Source: Streptomyces sp. NBC_01351 (lineage in GTDB: Bacteria > Actinomycetota > Actinomycetes > Streptomycetales > Streptomycetaceae). Taken from it: DNA of 64,000 nucleotides. Both the position numbers and the translations under genes were made by a program. Shown here piece after piece: positions 60,532 through 64,000 of this stretch. Numbering within the stretch: position 1 is the first letter of the stretch; each line of letters opens with the position of its first letter. Location of the stretch: positions 4,841,501-4,905,500 of the forward strand of contig NZ_CP108356.1 of NCBI RefSeq assembly GCF_036237315.1, given 5' to 3'. The notes beneath the pieces were generated by a model, which saw nothing but the letters and a program-made list of their open reading frames with translations, had not been told where the DNA came from and ran no database searches.

Positions 60532-61653
60532 TTGGAATTCGGGCTCTTCGTGCAGGGATACGTGCCTGAGGCGCGGTCCAAGGTCGACCCCCAGGCCGAG
60601 CACAAGGCGCTGTTGGAGGAGACCGAGTACGTCATCCAGGCCGACAAGTCCGGCTTCAAGTACGCCTGGGCCTCCGAGCACCACTTCCTGGAGGAGTACT
60701 CGCACCTGTCGGCGAACGAGGTGTTCCTCGGCTACCTCGCGGCCGCCACCGAGCGCATCCACCTCGGCTCCGGCATCTTCAACCCGCTCGCCCCGGTCAA
60801 CCACCCGGTCAAGGTGGCCGAAAAGGTCACCATGCTCGACCACCTCTCCAAGGGCCGCTTCGAATTCGGCACCGGCCGCGGCGCGGGCAGCCACGAGATC
60901 CTCGGCTTCCTCCCGGGCATCGAGGACATGAACGGCACCAAGGAGATATGGGAGGAGACCATCGCCGAGTTCCCCAAGATGTTCCTCCAGGAGGAATACG
61001 AGGGGTTCCAGGGCAAGCACTGGTCGCTCCCGCCGCGGAAGATCTTCCCCAAGCCGTACGGGAAGGCGCACCCGGCCATGTGGTACGCGGCCGGCTCCCC
61101 CTCCTCCTACGCCATGGCGGCGAAGAAGGGCCTCGGCGTGCTGGGCTTCAGCGTGCAGAAGGTCTCCGACATGGAGTGGGTCCTCGACCAGTACAAGACG
61201 GCCATCCAGGAGGCGAAGGCCATCGGCGCCTTCGTCAACGACAACGTCATGGTCACCTCGACCGCGATCTGCGCCGAGACGCACGACAAGGCCGTCGAAA
61301 TCGCCGTCAACGCCAACATGAACCGCTTCCAGTCGCTGGTCTTCCGCTACCACGACACCTTCCCGCGGCCCGAGGCGATCCCGCAGTGGCCCGAGACCCT
61401 GCCGGAGTACAACGCGGAGATCATCGAGCTCCTGATCGCCGAGGAGCTGCTGATCTGCGGTGACCCGTCCGAGGTCCGCGCCCAGTGCAAGCGCTGGGAG
61501 CAGGCCGGGGCGGACCAGCTGTCCTTCGGTCTGCCGACCGGAGTCGGTTACGAGGACACGATGACCACGATCAAGCTGATCGGCGAGCACGTGATCCCGC
61601 ACATCGACACGGACCCGGTCCACCGCACGACCCGCTTCCGCCAGGCCGTCTAG
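60532..61653 (+). CDS. LLM class flavin-dependent oxidoreductase, 373 aa
   Basis: Luciferase-like barrel with MEFGLFVQGYVPE at the start, KYAWASEHHFLEEYSHLSANEVFLGYLAAATERIHLGSGIF, KGRFEFGTGRGAGSHEI, and AGADQLSFGLPTG near the end. It belongs to the larger LLM subgroup with an EHH motif, distinct from the paralogue at 58682. TTG 60532 is the start by position of AAAGGACGG upstream. Two operators stand upstream; two hairpins and a large inverted-repeat block follow. Confidence 0.85.
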   Translation: MEFGLFVQGYVPEARSKVDPQAEHKALLEETEYVIQADKSGFKYAWASEHHFLEEYSHLSANEVFLGYLAAATERIHLGSGIFNPLAPVNHPVKVAEKVTMLDHLSKGRFEFGTGRGAGSHEILGFLPGIEDMNGTKEIWEETIAEFPKMFLQEEYEGFQGKHWSLPPRKIFPKPYGKAHPAMWYAAGSPSSYAMAAKKGLGVLGFSVQKVSDMEWVLDQYKTAIQEAKAIGAFVNDNVMVTSTAICAETHDKAVEIAVNANMNRFQSLVFRYHDTFPRPEAIPQWPETLPEYNAEIIELLIAEELLICGDPSEVRAQCKRWEQAGADQLSFGLPTGVGYEDTMTTIKLIGEHVIPHIDTDPVHRTTRFRQAV

Positions 61654-61684
61654 CACTCGGCTCGGCCGGGGTGGGCCCCTGTAC

Positions 61685-61749
61685 CGGGGCGGCGTCTTCC
61701 CGGACCGCCGCCCCGCACGCGCCCCGGCCGGGCGGCCACCGGCCGGGGC
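61685..61749 (+). terminator. Two tandem hairpins after the LLM gene
   Basis: First: arms CGGGGCGGCG (61685-61694) and CGCCGCCCCG (61706-61715). Second: arms GCCCCGGCCGG (61721-61731) and CCGGCCGGGGC (61739-61749). Both perfect, close together, 30 bases after the stop. Confidence 0.75.
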
Positions 61750-61783
61750 GCGGGTGCTCCGTCCTCCGGGTGCGGCCCGGCTC

Positions 61784-61830
61784 GTGGGGCTCCGCCCCAC
61801 ACCCCGCTCCTCAATCGCCGGAGGGGCTGG
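61784..61830. repeat. Streptomyces intergenic repeat (GTGGGGCTCCGCCCCAC and CTCCTCAATCGCCGGAGG)
   Basis: GTGGGGC-TCC-GCCCCAC (61784-61800) followed by a CTCCTCAATCGCCGGAGG hairpin. I recall this wording from many Streptomyces intergenic regions, so it is probably a copy of a genome-wide repeat; copy number cannot be counted here. Confidence 0.55.
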
Positions 61831-61889
61831 GGGGTGCCGCCGGGCGGGGTCTTGACCGTTCGGGTTGGTCCGCGGGGTCCCTCCGGGAC

Positions 61890-62121
61890 GTCTCCTCGTC
61901 CTCGCGCACCGAGGCACCTTTGGAAGCCAAGGGTGGTTGCGCGCTCGTCCTGCGGGGACGCCCCGGAGTGCCCCCGCGGACCGGCCAGACGGCCCAGACC
62001 CCCCGCCCCGTGGGCCGGGAGCGCGCGTTGGGGTGGGGACACGGCGGAGTGTCCCCGCAGGACGAGCGCGCAACCACCCTCACGTCTCGCAGCGGTGCTC
62101 AGTGCGCGAGGACGAGGAGAC
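61890..62121. repeat. Nested long inverted repeats (about 230 bp)
   Basis: Outer arms of 19 bases (61890-61908 and 62103-62121) and inner arms of 29 bases (61931-61959 and 62051-62079), each perfect, enclose a 91-base centre. Within the centre, CGGAGTG-N-CCCCGC-like sequences repeat directly. Together they could form one very large hairpin in RNA or a cruciform in DNA. The gap 61654-62255 shows no gene. Confidence 0.8.
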
Positions 62122-62255
62122 ACTCCGGCGGGGCACCGCCCCAACAGGCCGACCCCGGCCCAGGGGCAAACCCGGCAGCGGCGCCCCGCCCGAGGGGTCG
62201 GTGGAGCCCCGGCAACGGCGCCGCACGCAAGGCAACGCAACGGAGAAGGGACGTC

Positions 62256-63995
62256 ATGCTCGACCACCTGATCAAGGGCGCCACCGTCGTGGACGGCACC
62301 GGCGCCCCCGCCCGCGTCGCAGACGTAGGGATACGTGACGGCCGCATCGTCGCCATCGGCGACCCCGGCTCGGTCACCGAGTCCGCGACCACCAGCGAGG
62401 ACGCCACGGGGCTGATCCTCACGCCCGGGTTCATCGACCCCCACACGCACTACGACGCCCAGCTCTTCTGGGACCCGTACGCCACCCCCTCCATGAACCA
62501 CGGCGTCACCACCGTCGCCGGCGGCAACTGCGGCTTCACCCTCGCCCCGCTCCACCCGGACCGCCCCGAGGACGCCGACTACACGCGCCGCATGATGAGC
62601 AAGGTCGAGGGCATGGCCCTCAAGGCCCTGGAGGAGGGCGTCGACTGGACCTGGTCCACCTTCGGCGAGTACCTCGACGCGCTCGACGGCCGGATCGCCG
62701 TCAACGCCGGCTTCATGGTCGGCCACTGCGCCCTGCGCCGCCACGTCATGGGCGAGGACGCCGTCGGAGGGCAGCCCACCCCCGAGCAGATGCAGCAGAT
62801 GCTGGACCTCCTCCACGACGCCATGAACGCCGGCGCCTGGGGCCTGTCCACCACCCAGTCCTCCACCCACTCCGACGGCGCCGGCGCCCCCGTCGCCTCC
62901 CGGCACGCCAAGCCGGAAGAGCTCCTCGCCCTGTCGAAGGCCGTCTCCGAGCACGAGGGCACCCAGCTCGAAGCGATCGTCGCGGGCTGCCTCGACCAGT
63001 TCTCGGACGAGGAGATCGACCTCTTCGTGGAGATGAGCGCGGCCGCCGGACGCCCCCTGAACTGGAACGTCCTCACCATCGACGCCTCCGTCCCCGAGCG
63101 GGTCCCGCGCCAGCTGATTCCCAGCGAGCGCGCCCGCAAGGCCGGCGGCCGGATCGTCGCGCTGACGATGCCGATCCTCACCCCCATGAACATGTCCCTC
63201 GGCACCTTCTGCGCCCTCAACCTCATCCCCGGCTGGGGAGAGGTCCTCGCCCTGCCCGTACCCGAGCGGATCGCGAAGCTGCGCGACGCGGACGTACGGG
63301 CCGAGATGCTGCGCCGCGCCGACAGCAAGGAGGCCGGGGTCTTCCGCCGCCTCGCCAACTTCGGGCGCTACGTCATCGGCGACACGTACAGCAAGGAGAA
63401 CGAGGGCCTGTCGGGCCGGGTCGTCAACGACATCGCCGCCGAGCGCGGCCAGGACGCCTTCCAGTGCCTGGTGGAGATCTGCGCCAACGACGAGCTGCGC
63501 ACGGTCCTGTGGCCCATGCCGACCGACAACGACCCGGCGACCTGGGCGCTGCGCGCCGAGACCTGGCAGCACGAGGACGTCATGCTCGGCGGCTCCGACG
63601 CCGGCGCGCACCTGGACCGCATGTGCGGCGCCCCCTACACGACGCGCTTCCTCGGGGACTGCCTGCGCGGCCGCAAGCTGGTGCCGGTGGAGCAGGCGGT
63701 ACGGATGCTCACCGACGACCCGGCCCAGCTGTTCGGGCTGCGCGAGCGCGGCCGGATCACCGAGGGCTACCACGCGGACCTGGTCCTCTTCGACCCCGAG
63801 CGCATCGAGGCCGGCCCGGCGACCCTCGTCCACGACCTGCCCGGGGACAGCCCGCGGCTGGACTCCCGGGCCATCGGCATCGTCTCGGTCCGGGTCAACG
63901 GCGTGGAGACCATCCGCGACGACGAGGTGACGGGGGCCGTGCCGGGCATCGTGCTCCGGTCGGGCCGGGACACGAGGACGGTGAGCACCAAGTGA
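62256..63995 (+). CDS. Amidohydrolase family protein (D-aminoacylase type), 579 aa
   Basis: Starts MLDHLIKGATVVDGTGAPARVADVGIRDGRIVAIGDPG, then GFIDPHTHYDAQLFWDPYATPSMNHGVTTVAGGNCGFTLAP with the HxH metal motif, a Lys/His middle (MVGHCALR; SNPH-like segments not seen), and SDAGAHLDRMCGAPYTTRFLGDCLRGRKLVPVEQAVRML at the end with the metal Asp. Hydrolyses amide or lactam bonds of small substrates (N-acyl-D-amino acid deacylase relatives). ATG 62256 follows GGAGAAGGG. The terminator cluster upstream makes a separate promoter likely, although the operator-bearing LLM gene precedes it. Confidence 0.85.
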   Translation: MLDHLIKGATVVDGTGAPARVADVGIRDGRIVAIGDPGSVTESATTSEDATGLILTPGFIDPHTHYDAQLFWDPYATPSMNHGVTTVAGGNCGFTLAPLHPDRPEDADYTRRMMSKVEGMALKALEEGVDWTWSTFGEYLDALDGRIAVNAGFMVGHCALRRHVMGEDAVGGQPTPEQMQQMLDLLHDAMNAGAWGLSTTQSSTHSDGAGAPVASRHAKPEELLALSKAVSEHEGTQLEAIVAGCLDQFSDEEIDLFVEMSAAAGRPLNWNVLTIDASVPERVPRQLIPSERARKAGGRIVALTMPILTPMNMSLGTFCALNLIPGWGEVLALPVPERIAKLRDADVRAEMLRRADSKEAGVFRRLANFGRYVIGDTYSKENEGLSGRVVNDIAAERGQDAFQCLVEICANDELRTVLWPMPTDNDPATWALRAETWQHEDVMLGGSDAGAHLDRMCGAPYTTRFLGDCLRGRKLVPVEQAVRMLTDDPAQLFGLRERGRITEGYHADLVLFDPERIEAGPATLVHDLPGDSPRLDSRAIGIVSVRVNGVETIRDDEVTGAVPGIVLRSGRDTRTVSTK

Positions 63996-64000
63996 CGGAT

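Overview
This 64 kb window is chromosomal DNA of a high-GC actinomycete, almost certainly a Streptomyces. The evidence is very strong G/C bias at third codon positions, frequent GTG and TTG starts, stop/start overlaps of the GTGA and ATGA type, and a locus that matches the S. coelicolor afsK-afsS-afsR region. No rRNA, tRNA, insertion sequence, CRISPR array or phage gene was seen. All identifications come from reading translations and motifs; no database search was possible.

Layout. 1-5.9 kb: end of an anti-sigma-type ATPase, several small hypotheticals, a VOC protein, a two-S1-domain protein and an LppU-like membrane protein. 6.0-19.6 kb: a block of catabolic genes (cyclase, SDR, acyl-CoA dehydrogenase, zinc alcohol dehydrogenase, flavin reductase, VOC, enoyl-CoA hydratase, ADP-forming acyl-CoA ligase, flavin monooxygenase, DoxX, DUF35), then a PdxH-like oxidase. 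19.7-24.2 kb: a two-gene NTP-dependent conflict module (trypsin-nSTAND-WD40 protein plus a Trypco1 partner). 24.6-28.5 kb: thiolase-like protein, acyl-CoA dehydrogenase, Ddn-type oxidoreductase and a TetR regulator. 28.9-44.6 kb: the antibiotic-regulatory locus, with a VOC protein (KbpA-like by position), AfsK kinase, AfsS and AfsR. It is interrupted by more catabolic genes (enoyl-CoA hydratase, DUF35, thiolase-like, FadD) and by cyclophilin, XRE, hydrolase, methyltransferase and IclR genes. 44.7-57.8 kb: an amidohydrolase, a DUF3995 protein, an ArsR-MFS pair, GNAT, a VapBC toxin-antitoxin pair, a secreted protease, Nudix, a MacB-type export operon with a divergent two-component system, and an L,D-transpeptidase. 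57.9-64 kb: a PaxB-like membrane terpene cyclase, then two LLM oxidoreductases, an SDR and an aminoacylase-type amidohydrolase.

The most interesting signal is a regulon. A 15-bp palindrome, CTGACG-N3-CGTCAG, occurs twelve times (at most one of twelve arm bases deviating), each copy in an intergenic region beside acyl-CoA, LLM, SDR or amidohydrolase genes over 53 kb. A thirteenth, weaker copy covers the start codon of the TetR gene at 27.9-28.5 kb, which makes that regulator the obvious candidate. Together the genes could activate, oxidise, hydrate and cleave a cyclic or branched acyl substrate (steroid- or terpenoid-like), with F420/FMN enzymes taking part; the substrate is not known.

The afs genes suggest that control of secondary metabolism and this catabolic regulon are physically interleaved here. 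The AfsS homologue is an unusual variant with three DNHATG repeats, and its upstream region holds a 13-bp-arm hairpin and 11-nt direct repeats of the kind SARP and PhoP regulators bind.
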